From Rhodospirillales bacterium (GTDB taxonomy: Bacteria > Pseudomonadota > Alphaproteobacteria > Rhodospirillales > WMHbin7), in NCBI GenBank assembly GCA_016214125.1, contig JACRPC010000048.1, positions 1 to 64,000 on the forward strand: a DNA stretch of 64,000 nt. The letters are read 5' to 3'. Of the stretch, positions 36,009-45,142 are shown in pieces (the first letter of the stretch is position 1; every line of letters starts with the position of its first letter). The notes below the pieces were generated by a model. It was not told the origin of the DNA. It saw nothing but the letters and a program-made list of their open reading frames with translations, and searched no databases. The translations under genes and the position numbers were made by a program.

Positions 36009-36111
36009 CCATTGCTTGACGGAACGTAAGCCGGAGGTCATTCTCGCCGCCTTGTTTATCAGGCGGACCGGGCATGCTGCTTCTGATCGATAATTACGAC
36101 AGCTTCACCTA
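36009..36111 (+). repeat. 103-bp direct repeat, copy B (functional trpG leader)
   Basis: Partner of 34490-34592 with one mismatch. It carries the leader and first 12 codons of the intact trpG. A small CCGGC/GCCGG hairpin (35976-35990) lies just upstream and may mark the end of the kinase transcript. Confidence 0.93.
36047..36066 (+). promoter_or_regulatory. Leader hairpin that covers the trpG ribosome-binding site
   Basis: CCGCCT (36047-36052) pairs perfectly with AGGCGG (36061-36066) around an 8-base loop. AGGCGG is the apparent ribosome-binding site, 7 bases before the trpG ATG (36074). The stem would therefore mask translation initiation unless opened. The same hairpin exists in copy A. 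Regulation is inferred. Confidence 0.4.
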
Positions 36112-36667
36112 CAACCTCTGGCACTATCTGGGCGAGTTGGGGGCCGAAATCGTGGTCAAACGCAACGACGCCCTTAGCGCCGCCGAGGCTCTGGCGCTCG
36201 ATCCGGCCGGCATCGTGCTTTCCCCAGGTCCTTGCGATCCCGACAAGGCCGGCATCTGCCTGGAACTGATCGCCAAGGCGGCCGGAAAAGCGCCGATCCT
36301 GGGCGTCTGCCTGGGCCACCAAGCGATCGGCCAGGCCTTCGGCGGGCGCGTGGTGCGCGCCCCCCAGCCGATGCATGGCAAGGTCGATGCCATTCGCCAC
36401 CAAGGCAGCGGCTTGTTTGCCGGCCTGCCCTCGCCGCTTCAGGCCACCCGCTATCATTCCCTGGTGGTCGAGCGCCAAAGCCTGCCCCCGATTCTTCACA
36501 TCGAGGCGGAAAGCGCCGACGGGCTGATCATGGGCCTTCGCCACGCCATTCATCCCATCTTCGGGGTCCAGTTCCACCCGGAAAGCATCGCCTCGGAGGG
36601 TGGGCACGCGCTCCTCGCCAATTTCCTGGCCGTCTGCGGCCTGTCTCCCAAAAGGATCGCCGCCTGA
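36074..36667 (+). CDS. trpG: Anthranilate synthase component II (glutamine amidotransferase)
   Basis: A 197-residue class I glutamine amidotransferase giving ammonia to TrpE for anthranilate formation in tryptophan synthesis. [15 protein letters not shown] opens it, the nucleophile is in [16 protein letters not shown] near residue 76-91, and the His/Glu pair is in [15 protein letters not shown] near 163-177. Its stop overlaps the trpD start (TGATG). trpE is not in the window. The 5' end is duplicated upstream. Confidence 0.95.
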   Translation: MLLLIDNYDSFTYNLWHYLGELGAEIVVKRNDALSAAEALALDPAGIVLSPGPCDPDKAGICLELIAKAAGKAPILGVCLGHQAIGQAFGGRVVRAPQPMHGKVDAIRHQGSGLFAGLPSPLQATRYHSLVVERQSLPPILHIEAESADGLIMGLRHAIHPIFGVQFHPESIASEGGHALLANFLAVCGLSPKRIAA

Positions 36668-37695
36668 TGACCGCCTCGCTGGCCGCCATGAAGACGCTGT
36701 TGGGCCGACTGGCCCAGGGCGCCACCCTTGCCGAAGCCGAGGCCGAGGAGGCCTTCGACATCATCATGTCGGGCGACGCCACCCCGGCGCAGATCGGCGC
36801 CTTCCTGATGGCGCTCAGGCTTCGCGGCGAGACGGTCGAGGAAATCGCCGGCGCCGCCAAGGCGATGCGGGCCAAAATGCTGCGCGTCAAGGCGCCCGCG
36901 GGCGCCATCGACATCGTCGGCACCGGCGGCGACGCCACCGGCACCTACAACATCTCGACCGCGGCGGCCCTGGTGGCGGCCGGATGCGGCGTCGCCGTCG
37001 CCAAGCATGGCAACCGGGCGCTGTCCTCGAAATCAGGCGCCGCCGACGTGCTGGCGGCGCTGGGGGTCAAGATCGATGCCGATCTGTCCTTGGTCGAGAA
37101 ATCCCTGGTCGATGCCAAGATCGCCTTCCTGATGGCGCCCCGCCATCACGGCGCCATGCGCCATGTCGCCGGCCCGCGAGTCGAACTGGGGCACCGCACG
37201 GTGTTCAACATCCTGGGGCCGTTGTGCAATCCGGCCGGCGTGACCCGCCAGATGACCGGCGCCTTTTCGCCCGATTGGCTGGAGCCGATGGCCCGGGTGC
37301 TGGGAAGACTCGGCAGCGAGCGAGCCTGGGTGGTGCATGGTCAGGGCATGGACGAATTGGCCACCACCGGCCCTTCGCAAGTCGTCGAACTGAAGGACGG
37401 CGCCATCCGCCGTTTCGAGGTGACGCCCGAAGAGGCGGGCTTGAAGCGCGCCACCTTGGCCGAGCTGACCGGCGGCGATCCTGCCCACAACGCCCAGGCT
37501 TTGCGCGACGTGCTGGCCGGCAAGCCTTCGGCCTACCGCGACATGGTGGTCTTGAACGCCGCCGCCGCCCTGGTGGTGGCCGATCGGGCCCCCGATCTCA
37601 AGGCGGGTGCGGCGCTGGCCGCCAAGGCGCTCGACAGCGGCGCCGCCCGCACGGTTCTCGAACGCCTGATCGCCATCAGCCAGAGCGCCCCGTGA
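36667..37695 (+). CDS. trpD: Anthranilate phosphoribosyltransferase
   Basis: A 342-residue TrpD joining anthranilate and PRPP. The PRPP-binding loop VGTGGDATGTYNISTAAAL is near residue 80, KHGNRALSSKSGAADVLAALG near 108-128 and the second conserved region GPLCNPAGVTRQMTGAF near 181-198. The ATG at 36667 overlaps the trpG stop; the 3' end overlaps the trpC start (GTGA). Confidence 0.95.
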   Translation: MTASLAAMKTLLGRLAQGATLAEAEAEEAFDIIMSGDATPAQIGAFLMALRLRGETVEEIAGAAKAMRAKMLRVKAPAGAIDIVGTGGDATGTYNISTAAALVAAGCGVAVAKHGNRALSSKSGAADVLAALGVKIDADLSLVEKSLVDAKIAFLMAPRHHGAMRHVAGPRVELGHRTVFNILGPLCNPAGVTRQMTGAFSPDWLEPMARVLGRLGSERAWVVHGQGMDELATTGPSQVVELKDGAIRRFEVTPEEAGLKRATLAELTGGDPAHNAQALRDVLAGKPSAYRDMVVLNAAAALVVADRAPDLKAGAALAAKALDSGAARTVLERLIAISQSAP

Positions 37696-38513
37696 GCGAC
37701 GTTCTCGAGCGCATCTGCGCCGAAAAGCGCGAACTGGTTATAAAACGCAAGGCGCTGACGCCGCTTTCGGTGCTTGAGGCGGCCGCCAAGGCGGCGGTGG
37801 CGCCGCGCGGCTTTCTCAAGGCGCTGAAAGCCAAGCTCGGGCGCGGCCAATATGGGCTGATCGCCGAGATCAAGCGCGCCTCGCCCTCGGCCGGGCTGAT
37901 CCGGCCCGATTTCGATCCGGCCAATCTGGCCCAGGCCTATGAGAAAGGCGGCGCCGCCTGCCTCTCCGTGCTGACCGACGTCCCCCACTTCCAGGGCGAC
38001 GACCGCTTCATCGGTCTGGCGCGCGGCGCCACCCAATTGCCGGTGCTGCGCAAGGATTTCCTCATCGATCCCTACCAGATCGTCGAATCGCGGGCCTTGG
38101 GCGCCGATGGCGTGCTGATCATCCTGGCCGCCCTGCCGATGGCCCAGGCCATCGAGCTGGAAAGCCTGGCGATGGAGCTGGGCATGGATGTGCTGGTGGA
38201 GGTTCACGACCAGGCCGAGCTTGACCGGGCGCTCGGGCACCTTAAATCTCCCCTGATGGGCATCAACAACCGCAACCTCAAGACCTTGGCGGTCGATATC
38301 GGCACCGCCATCCGCTTGGCGCCGCGCCTGCCGCCCGGCCGGCTGGCGGTGGCGGAAAGCGGCCTTTCCACCCCGGACGATCTGGCGCGTCTGGCGGCCG
38401 CCGGAGCCCGGCTGTTCCTGATCGGCGAGGCCCTGATGCGCCAGCCCGATGTCGAGGCGGCGACAAGGGCGCTGCTGCGCGATCCCGTTCCCCCCCTGCA
38501 ACCCCTGCTCTGA
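37692..38513 (+). CDS. trpC: Indole-3-glycerol-phosphate synthase
   Basis: A 273-residue TrpC barrel enzyme. Start is the GTG at 37692, which overlaps the trpD stop. Seen: GLIAEIKRASPSAGLIRPDF near residue 55 (substrate-binding Lys), VLRKDFLIDPYQIVESRALGADGVLII near 117, GINNRNLKTLAVD near 188 and AVAESGLSTPDDLARL near 219. Third gene of trpGDC. Monofunctional, with no fused TrpF. Confidence 0.95.
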   Translation: MSDVLERICAEKRELVIKRKALTPLSVLEAAAKAAVAPRGFLKALKAKLGRGQYGLIAEIKRASPSAGLIRPDFDPANLAQAYEKGGAACLSVLTDVPHFQGDDRFIGLARGATQLPVLRKDFLIDPYQIVESRALGADGVLIILAALPMAQAIELESLAMELGMDVLVEVHDQAELDRALGHLKSPLMGINNRNLKTLAVDIGTAIRLAPRLPPGRLAVAESGLSTPDDLARLAAAGARLFLIGEALMRQPDVEAATRALLRDPVPPLQPLL

Positions 38514-38524
38514 CGGTGGCACGC

Positions 38525-39001
38525 ATGACCGGCTTCACCCATTTCGACGCCCAGGGCAACGCCCAGATGGTCGATGTCTCGGAAAAGAACCCGACCGAGC
38601 GCATCGCCACCGCCAAGGGCAGCGTCTTGGTGGCGCCCGAAACCATGCGCCTGATCTTGGAGCGCGGCGTCAAGAAGGGCGACGTGCTGGCAGTCGCCCA
38701 GCTTGCCGGCATCATGGGGGCCAAGAAGGCGCCCGATCTGATCCCGCTTTGCCATCCGCTGGCCCTCAGCTCGGTCAAGGTGGAACTGGAATGCGACCCC
38801 GATCGCAACGCCGTCGACATCGTCGCCACCTGCAAGGTGACCGGCCGCACCGGAGTCGAGATCGAGGCGATGACGGCGGTGGCGGTGGCCGCGCTTACGG
38901 TCTATGACATGTGCAAGGCGGTCGATCGGGGAATGCGGATCACCGACATTCGATTGACGCATAAATCAGGCGGCAAATCAGGTACATTCGAGGCGAATTG
39001 A
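38525..39001 (+). CDS. moaC: Cyclic pyranopterin monophosphate synthase
   Basis: A 158-residue MoaC in molybdenum cofactor synthesis. MVDVSEKNPTERIATA near residue 15, KKAPDLIPLCHPLALSSVKV near 74-93 and GRTGVEIEAMTAVAVAALTVYDMCK near 114-138 are the active-site signatures. A GTG at 38516 gives three more residues; the ATG at 38525 has GGTGG just upstream. The trpC-moaC-moeA-lexA order is typical of alphaproteobacteria. Confidence 0.94.
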   Translation: MTGFTHFDAQGNAQMVDVSEKNPTERIATAKGSVLVAPETMRLILERGVKKGDVLAVAQLAGIMGAKKAPDLIPLCHPLALSSVKVELECDPDRNAVDIVATCKVTGRTGVEIEAMTAVAVAALTVYDMCKAVDRGMRITDIRLTHKSGGKSGTFEAN

Positions 39002-40215
39002 TGATTTCAGTCGAAGAAGCGCAGCGCCGCGTTCTGGAACCCCTTTCCCCCATCGGCATCGAACGGGTAAGCCTAGTCGATGGGCTGGGCCGCGTATTGG
39101 CCGAGGATGTGGTGGCGCGCCTTTCCCATCCGCCGGCCGACGTCTCCTCGATGGACGGTTACGCTCTGCGCGCCGCCGATCTGGCCCAGGCGCCGGCCAC
39201 CTTGCCGGTGGTGGGCGAGTCCGCCGCCGGCCATCCCTTTGCGGGCGAGGTCGGACCTGGCCAGGCGGTGCGCATCTTCACCGGCGCCCATCTGCCCAAG
39301 GGCGCCGACGCGGTGGCGATGCAGGAGGATTGCCAGGCGGCCCCGGGCCAGGTGACGGTCAAGGTGGCGGTCAAGCCGGGCAACTTCATCCGTAAGGCCG
39401 GGATGGATTTCGCCGCCGGCCAAGTCGGGCTTTCGGCGGGACGCAGGCTTACCGCCCGCGACATCGGCCTTTTGGCCTCGATGAACATCTGCTGGCTTTC
39501 GGTGCGCCGCCGACCCAAGGTCGCCATCCTCTCCAGCGGCGACGAATTGGCCCTGCCCGGCGATCCGGTGGGGCCGGAGCGGATCATCTCCTCGAACAGC
39601 ATCGGGCTGTGCGCCCTGGTGACCGCCCTGGGCGGCCAGCCCTTCGATCTCGGCATCGCGCCCGACGATCCCGCCGCCCTGGCGGCCTTGGCCCAGCAAT
39701 CCAAGGGCGCCGATCTGGTGGTGACCAGCGGCGGCGCCTCGGAAGGCGAATACGATCACGTCAAAGCGGCGCTGGGGCCTATCGGCCTGGAAGTCGGCTT
39801 CCACAAGATCGCCATGCGGCCGGGCAAACCCTTGATCTTCGGCCGGCTGGGGCAAATGCCGATGCTGGGTCTGCCCGGCAATCCGGTCTCCGCCCTGGTC
39901 ACCGCACAGCTTTTCTTGAAGCCGATGCTGCGCGCCCTGATGGGCGAAAGCCCGGCGGTGTCGCCCTTGGCCCGCGCCCGGCTGGGACGCGACATCGGCG
40001 CCAACGACATCCGCCAGGATTATCTGCGCGCCGCGCTTTCCCTAAACGGCGACGGCGAATGGGTGGCCACCCCCTTCGACCGCCAGGACAGCGCCATGAT
40101 GTCGGCGCTGGCCAAGGCCGATCTTCTGGTCGTCCGCCCGCCCAAGGCCCCTCCCGCCCAGGCCGGCGCCTGGGTCCCTGTTCTCCCCCTGGCCGACGGT
40201 GTTCTCAACACTTGA
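39001..40215 (+). CDS. moeA: Molybdopterin molybdenumtransferase
   Basis: A 404-residue MoeA that inserts molybdate into adenylylated molybdopterin. PPADVSSMDGYALRAADL near residue 42, AVRIFTGAHLPKGADAV near 89, SSGDELALPGD near 178, VTSGGASEGEYDHVK near 241 and MRPGKPLIFGRLGQMPMLGLPGNP near 272 follow the family order. ATG at 39001 overlaps the moaC stop (TGATG); a TTG one codon earlier is possible. Confidence 0.94.
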   Translation: MISVEEAQRRVLEPLSPIGIERVSLVDGLGRVLAEDVVARLSHPPADVSSMDGYALRAADLAQAPATLPVVGESAAGHPFAGEVGPGQAVRIFTGAHLPKGADAVAMQEDCQAAPGQVTVKVAVKPGNFIRKAGMDFAAGQVGLSAGRRLTARDIGLLASMNICWLSVRRRPKVAILSSGDELALPGDPVGPERIISSNSIGLCALVTALGGQPFDLGIAPDDPAALAALAQQSKGADLVVTSGGASEGEYDHVKAALGPIGLEVGFHKIAMRPGKPLIFGRLGQMPMLGLPGNPVSALVTAQLFLKPMLRALMGESPAVSPLARARLGRDIGANDIRQDYLRAALSLNGDGEWVATPFDRQDSAMMSALAKADLLVVRPPKAPPAQAGAWVPVLPLADGVLNT

Positions 40216-40238
40216 CGTTTTTGCTTGACGTTTGTTCC

Positions 40239-40253
40239 GAACTTAATTAGAAC
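40239..40253. promoter_or_regulatory. LexA (SOS) box before lexA
   Basis: GAAC-TTAATTA-GAAC is, on the other strand, GTTC-N7-GTTC, the alphaproteobacterial LexA box. It overlaps the probable -10 (TAGAAC, 40248-40253) of a promoter whose -35 is TTGACG (40225-40230) at a spacing of 17. This placement fits autorepression of lexA. Confidence 0.85.
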
Positions 40254-40320
40254 ATACAAGGTATAGACAGTTCGCCGCTTGGCGCCCGGGGGCGCGACCG
40301 GCCTGAGAGGGAGTTCACCC

Positions 40321-41046
40321 ATGTTGACCAAGAAGCAGTACGAGCTTCTGCTGTACATCGACCGCGCCTTGAAGGAATCGGGCGTGTCGCCCTCCTTCGA
40401 CGAGATGAAGGATGCGCTCAAGCTGAAATCGAAATCGGGCATCCACCGCCTGATCACCGGCCTTGAGGAACGCGGCTTCCTGCACCGCCTGCCGCATCGC
40501 GCCCGGGCCCTCGAAGTCATCCGCCTGCCCGAGAACATGGCCGACGAGCGGCCGGGGCGCATGCAGCCCGCCACCCCCACGGCGCGCTACCAGACCGCCA
40601 ATGTGGTGCGGCCCAATTTCAAGCCGCCGCTGCCCGGCCGGGTGCTCAACATCGAAACCACGGCGGCCCAGATCCCGCTTTGGGGCAAGATCGCCGCCGG
40701 CACGCCGATCGACGCGCTGCGCGACCATTCCGCCACCGTCGACGTGCCCGTCACCCTTCTGGGCAGCGGCGAGCATTACGCCCTGGCGATCGAGGGCGAT
40801 TCGATGGTCGATGCCGGCATCATCGAGAACGACACCGTCATCATCCGCCGCTGCGACACCGCCGAGAACGGCACCATCGTGGTGGCCTTGATCGACAACA
40901 ACGAGGTGACGCTGAAGCGCCTGCGCCGCAAGGGCGATTCGATCGCGCTGGAACCCGCCAACAAGAAGTACGAGACCCGCATCTTCGGCCCCGACCGGGT
41001 CAAGGTGCAAGGCCGGCTGGTCGGGTTGCTCAGGACGTATAATTGA
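40321..41046 (+). CDS. lexA: LexA repressor, alphaproteobacterial type
   Basis: A 241-residue SOS repressor with autoproteolysis. N-terminal winged helix-turn-helix [20 protein letters not shown], with [22 protein letters not shown] near residue 23-44. The cleavage site appears as AAGTP near 122-126, the catalytic Ser in [10 protein letters not shown] near 160, and the Lys in NNEVTLKRL near 195. GAGAGGGAG precedes the ATG at 40321; an upstream frame extension lacks similarity. It is under its own LexA box. Confidence 0.95.
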   Translation: MLTKKQYELLLYIDRALKESGVSPSFDEMKDALKLKSKSGIHRLITGLEERGFLHRLPHRARALEVIRLPENMADERPGRMQPATPTARYQTANVVRPNFKPPLPGRVLNIETTAAQIPLWGKIAAGTPIDALRDHSATVDVPVTLLGSGEHYALAIEGDSMVDAGIIENDTVIIRRCDTAENGTIVVALIDNNEVTLKRLRRKGDSIALEPANKKYETRIFGPDRVKVQGRLVGLLRTYN

Positions 41047-41097
41047 GGGTGCGCACGTTGGCTAAAAGCCTTGAGCTTACGCACTCGGAGTCCGACA

Positions 41098-41943
41098 ATG
41101 AACGAACAAGCTTTTCGGCATGATTATTCAAATTTATTTGAAGAGGTCACGCCAATTGAAAAACAAAAAATAAGACCCACGAAGCGCGTTCAAGGCGGGA
41201 CCACAACGTCCGACGTGGTCATGAGCGCTGCGGTAGGCGATAATAGCGGCCTATTTCAGCAAATTATGGCGTTGCATGTGGAGCCCGGCTCGGTCGTTGC
41301 CGACATTACCTACGGAGGGGGGGTGTTTTGGAGGCTAATTCCAAAAAATCAATATTTACTTCTTCCTACCGATTTAAAAACTGGAACATCCTGGGATAGG
41401 CTTCCCCATAAGGCGAACTCTGTTGATGCCGTCATATTTGATCCTCCCTATATGGAAGGTCTCTATCGCAAGAACAAATCGGAATTAGCTGGTAGCGGGA
41501 CGCATTCCGCCTTCCGCCATTTTTATTCGAATGGCAAAGAGACCAGGGAAGGCCGGAAATGGCATGACGCTGTGCTTGAAGCATATCTATCGGCTCTTCC
41601 AGAAGTTATAAGAATTCTAAAGCATAATGGGAAATTTATTGTAAAATGCCAAGACGAAGTCTCAGCCAATCGACAAAAACTGACGCATGTTGAGCTGATT
41701 TGGGCCCTTGAAGCGGCTGGGTTCTATTGTAAGGATTTATTCGTTTGCATAAGACACAACAAACCAGTGGTATCACGACTTGTAAAACAGATTCACGCAC
41801 GAAAAAATCACAGTTATTTCCTTGTATTCGAGCGCCAGGATCATTTAAAAAGTCTATCGCATTCCAATTTTCGTATATGGCTTACAGATATTGCACGGTC
41901 CGCCTGTAAACATATTATTGGATCAAAGAGAAAAGATCGGTAG
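41098..41943 (+). CDS. DNA methyltransferase of a restriction-modification pair
   Basis: A 281-residue SAM-dependent DNA methyltransferase. The SAM-binding motif is [13 protein letters not shown] near residue 66-78 and the catalytic motif DPPYMEG near 117-123, in the order I then [19 protein letters not shown] near 180 follows. DPPY marks amino-methyltransferases acting on N6-adenine or N4-cytosine. GGAG lies 8 bases before the ATG at 41098; a TTG at 41071 is possible. Codon use and base composition are far more AT-rich than the flanking genes, a sign of transfer. It converges with the endonuclease gene, overlapping by 29 bases. Confidence 0.78.
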   Translation: MNEQAFRHDYSNLFEEVTPIEKQKIRPTKRVQGGTTTSDVVMSAAVGDNSGLFQQIMALHVEPGSVVADITYGGGVFWRLIPKNQYLLLPTDLKTGTSWDRLPHKANSVDAVIFDPPYMEGLYRKNKSELAGSGTHSAFRHFYSNGKETREGRKWHDAVLEAYLSALPEVIRILKHNGKFIVKCQDEVSANRQKLTHVELIWALEAAGFYCKDLFVCIRHNKPVVSRLVKQIHARKNHSYFLVFERQDHLKSLSHSNFRIWLTDIARSACKHIIGSKRKDR

Positions 41944-42544
41944 TCCATTTTCCATCAAGCGGCCATGTGATTTGTTCTGTGCTCGCCAGCAGATACTCCC
42001 TATCCTCTATATTGTATTTTTTACTAACAGTTAGACGACAATCGCGGTTTCTCATATAGGCAAAGCTCCAGTCGCCCGTGAATGGAAACAACGGGACAGC
42101 CAAGAAGTCATATTCCCCCCTTTGATAGCATGTTGTCTGTACATAATTGCCGTTAGGAAGATGAATTCTCCGGGCATCCGAGCCGTCATTCTGAACATCA
42201 GCAACCAATCGTCCAGAATTGATATCGCGGCTTATTGAATTTGTCTGCATGGATTTCAATTGTACGGAATATGATTTTCCACGATAAATAAAAGTTCTAT
42301 CGGATTTATTCCTGCTTCTATCATGGTCATCGTGTTTTGCCACTTCGGTGATTTCAGTGCTTACAGAGCGAATGTGCTTATCAAACATCTCCTCGGCGAT
42401 ATAGCCGAGGATCATGCCACGAAGGCTCGGAGCCCGTTTTATCGACATGATGAGGTCTTCAGGCTTCACAGAATCTATGATTGTTAAAACGCGCTGTCTT
42501 GCCTGAACCGCCTCTGGGTCGTTCTTATCTTTCCGGGACCTCAC
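41915..42544 (-). CDS. Putative type II restriction endonuclease
   Basis: A 209-residue protein starting at GTG, which I do not match to a named enzyme. It has a PD-(D/E)xK-like arrangement: a helix with Glu in [12 protein letters not shown] near residue 48-59, then Asp in [10 protein letters not shown] near 80-89 and QLKSMQ near 95-100 (a Q-x-K in place of E-x-K). This, plus its convergent overlap with a DNA methyltransferase and equally low GC, makes a restriction enzyme the best guess. Recognition sequence unknown. It might instead be an accessory protein of the same islet. Confidence 0.55.
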   Translation of the reverse strand: MRSRKDKNDPEAVQARQRVLTIIDSVKPEDLIMSIKRAPSLRGMILGYIAEEMFDKHIRSVSTEITEVAKHDDHDRSRNKSDRTFIYRGKSYSVQLKSMQTNSISRDINSGRLVADVQNDGSDARRIHLPNGNYVQTTCYQRGEYDFLAVPLFPFTGDWSFAYMRNRDCRLTVSKKYNIEDREYLLASTEQITWPLDGKWTTDLFSLIQ

Positions 42545-42661
42545 CTAGGTTTTCCTTTATCGGTGGCGAAACAGAGGAAGCATGCCTCGGAAACTTTAAA
42601 ATTCTACGGCGATTTCCCTGCCCGAACCATCCACTACAAACATGGACTGTCGGGTTTGGGT

Positions 42662-42865
42662 TCAAATTATCCCTTCAAAGGTAAAACCGGCATTCTCGAC
42701 GGCGCCCTTGATCTTGGCAGCGTCGTTGAGACCGTCCACCGTCACCGTCTTGGCGGCCAGATCGACCGCCACCTTGGCCTGGGGATCGACGGCCTTGATC
42801 GCCCGCTCGACCGAGCCGGCGCAGCCCATGCAGGTCATGCCGTCGACGCGATATTTCTGGCTCAT
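42662..42865 (-). CDS. Small heavy-metal-associated (CopZ-like) chaperone
   Basis: A 67-residue single HMA domain with the Cu(I)-binding motif VDGMTCMGCAGSVERAI near residue 8-24. It likely carries copper (or another soft metal) in the cytosol to a P-type ATPase, which is not in the window. Monocistronic; 42545-42661 upstream of the restriction gene start holds no gene I can support. Confidence 0.88.
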   Translation of the reverse strand: MSQKYRVDGMTCMGCAGSVERAIKAVDPQAKVAVDLAAKTVTVDGLNDAAKIKGAVENAGFTFEGII

Positions 42866-42931
42866 CGCTTCCTCCTCGCTTGATGGCGCCGATTATACCC
42901 CCTCGCCCGTCCAACGGAAATGGGGCGCCTG

Positions 42932-44161
42932 TTAGGGCCGGGCCGAGGCTTTGGCCGCACTCGTTGCGCCATTGCCGTTACCGTTGGCGTGACGCTTGAC
43001 GATGGCGGAAAGCGGCACCAAGGCCAGCCCGCTTTTTTCCAAGGTGGGCAGCCAGGCCTCCAGCGCATCGAGCGTGGCGTCATGGGGGTGGCCGATGGCG
43101 ATAGCATGGCCATATTGGCGGGCATATTCCTCGAGCTTGTAGAGCTGGATTTCCACCGCCGCCAGGCTGGGCTCGTTGTCGAGAAAGACGTTGCGCTCGG
43201 CAAAGGGCAGGCCGATCTCGCGCGCAATCTCGGCCGCCACCGAGCCGCCCGTCGTCTTTGAATCTAAAAATAACAATCCTCTCGCCTTAAGTTCGGTTAA
43301 CACCACGGCCATGCCCGAACGATCGGCGGTGAATTTGCTGCCCATATGATTGTTGATGCCGACATAGCCAGGAAAGCGATCGAGCGCTCGGCGCAAGCGA
43401 GTCCGGATGTCGTCGGGGCTCATGCCGGCCAGCAGCACGTCGGGGCCGGGATCGGTGTAGGGCCCAAGCGGCTCCATCGGCACATGGATGATGAGTTCGT
43501 GGCCGCGCGCCCGCCCGGCGGCGGTCTGGGCGGCCAGTTCGCCGGAATAGGCCAGGAAGGCCAAGGTCAGCGGCCCCTTGAGCGTAAGCGTGCGGTAGGT
43601 GCGCTTGCGGTCGAGTCCGAGATCGTCCATCACCACCGCCACCATCGGCTTTTTGCCCGGATCGGCGAAGGGCACGGCGTTGCGCAGCCAGGCGGCCATT
43701 TGGCCTCCGGGAACGGGCTTGGGCGCGTTGATGACCGCATCGGGAATGGGCGTGCCGACATAAGGGCCCGATTCCGGCGCCACCGCCGATTGGGCGCCCC
43801 TGGTGTTGGGCAGAGCCAGAGGCGGAATCGGCGGGGCGTTGCGCACTGTGGGGATCGGCTGGCGCGCCGGCTGGGCGGGCGGGCTGGGCAGGGCGGCGGT
43901 TTCCGAAGGCGGCGGGGTCGGCTTGCGCTTGCCCACCATGGCGCCTACCCCCAAGCCAAGCCCGATCCCGAAGGCGAGCAGCACGAATCCCAACAGCGGC
44001 GCCCGCCAGGGACCAAGGGCCTGCCAACGCGACCGGGAGAACCAGGGTGCCAGAGGCTTCCAGGCCTGACGGGCGAACCAACGGGCATGGATGGGCAGTT
44101 CGGCCAGGCGGTCGATCGCGTGAACCAGCCAGGGCGGCGGTTTCTTGATCGTGAAGGCCAT
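42932..44161 (-). CDS. Divergent polysaccharide deacetylase family protein (YibQ type)
   Basis: A 409-residue protein with one N-terminal membrane anchor (about residues 54-75), a proline-rich linker (80-170) and a divergent polysaccharide deacetylase domain. Signatures: VAVVMDDLGLDRKRT near 183, ELIIHVPMEPLGPYTDPG near 231, GINNHMGSKFTADRSGM near 278 and LLFLDSKTTGG near 306. The domain should act on envelope polysaccharide in the periplasm; the exact substrate is unknown. I start at the ATG at 44159-44161. It lies 29 bases after secF on the same strand. Confidence 0.82.
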   Translation of the reverse strand: MAFTIKKPPPWLVHAIDRLAELPIHARWFARQAWKPLAPWFSRSRWQALGPWRAPLLGFVLLAFGIGLGLGVGAMVGKRKPTPPPSETAALPSPPAQPARQPIPTVRNAPPIPPLALPNTRGAQSAVAPESGPYVGTPIPDAVINAPKPVPGGQMAAWLRNAVPFADPGKKPMVAVVMDDLGLDRKRTYRTLTLKGPLTLAFLAYSGELAAQTAAGRARGHELIIHVPMEPLGPYTDPGPDVLLAGMSPDDIRTRLRRALDRFPGYVGINNHMGSKFTADRSGMAVVLTELKARGLLFLDSKTTGGSVAAEIAREIGLPFAERNVFLDNEPSLAAVEIQLYKLEEYARQYGHAIAIGHPHDATLDALEAWLPTLEKSGLALVPLSAIVKRHANGNGNGATSAAKASARP

Positions 44162-44190
44162 CCTCGCCCTTTGGGCGCCTGGAGCGCCGG

Positions 44191-45132
44191 TTACGGTTTG
44201 GCGGCTTCCGCTTCGTCCGCCGCCGCCTCGCCCTCGCCGCTGCGGCGCAGGTTGAAATAGATGAGGATCGGGATCGCCACATAGATCGAGGAATAGGTGC
44301 CGATGATCACGCCCCACAGCATGGCCAGCGAAAAGCCGTGGATCACCTCGCCGCCGAACAGATAGAGCGCCAAGGTGGAGACGAACACCGTGCCGCCGGT
44401 AAGGAAAGTGCGGGCCAAGGTCTCGTTGATGCTGAGATTGAGCAGATCGAACAGCGGCATGGTCTTGTATTTGCGCAGATTCTCGCGCACCCGGTCGTAT
44501 TCGACGACGGTGTCGTTGATCGAATAGCCGACGATGGTGAGGATCGCCGCCACGCTGGTCAGGTTGAATTCCAGACCGGTGATGGAAAAGAGGCCGAAGG
44601 TGGTGATGACGTCGTGGAAGGTGGCGACCAGGGCGCCGACGCCGAACTGCCACTCGAAACGGAACCAGACATAGACGGCGATCGCCAGCACCGACAGCAC
44701 CACCGCCAAGATGCCGCTTTTCACCAATTCCTCGCCCACCTTGGGCCCCACGAACTCGGTGCGCCGGTAGTCATAGCCCTCGCCCAGACTTTCCTTGACC
44801 TTGCGCACGGCGGCCAATTGCGCCTCTTCGCCGCCTTCCTGGCGCTGGACGCGCACCAGCACCAGATCAGCGGCGCCGAATTCCTGCAACGCCACCTCGC
44901 CCAGGCCAAGATTGCCCAGAATGCCGCGCATTTTGCCCAGATCGGCCGGCCCCTTGGTCGATTTCACTTCCATCAGGATGCCGCCGGCGAAATCGATGCC
45001 GAAATTGAAGCCCTTGGTCGTCATGGAAACGATCGAGCCGATCACCAGCACGAGAGTCAGGCCGAAGGCCCACAGGCGCTTGCCGACGAAATCGAATTTG
45101 GTGTCCTGGGGCAGGAAGCGGCGGATGAACAT
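44191..45132 (-). CDS. secF: Protein translocase subunit SecF
   Basis: A 313-residue SecF with six membrane helices and a periplasmic domain. GINFAGG-type motif appears as NFGIDFAGGILMEV near residue 43-56, with IVGYSINDTVVEYDRVREN near 205-223. It uses proton motive force to help SecYEG export. It lies 10 bases after secD. Confidence 0.95.
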   Translation of the reverse strand: MFIRRFLPQDTKFDFVGKRLWAFGLTLVLVIGSIVSMTTKGFNFGIDFAGGILMEVKSTKGPADLGKMRGILGNLGLGEVALQEFGAADLVLVRVQRQEGGEEAQLAAVRKVKESLGEGYDYRRTEFVGPKVGEELVKSGILAVVLSVLAIAVYVWFRFEWQFGVGALVATFHDVITTFGLFSITGLEFNLTSVAAILTIVGYSINDTVVEYDRVRENLRKYKTMPLFDLLNLSINETLARTFLTGGTVFVSTLALYLFGGEVIHGFSLAMLWGVIIGTYSSIYVAIPILIYFNLRRSGEGEAAADEAEAAKP

Positions 45133-45142
45133 GGCAATCCGA

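Noticed and set aside
34490-36111. The 103-bp repeats as attachment sites of an integrase-borne island
   Set aside because: No integrase, excisionase or phage gene lies between or near them, so this cannot be claimed; the repeats are reported only as a duplication.
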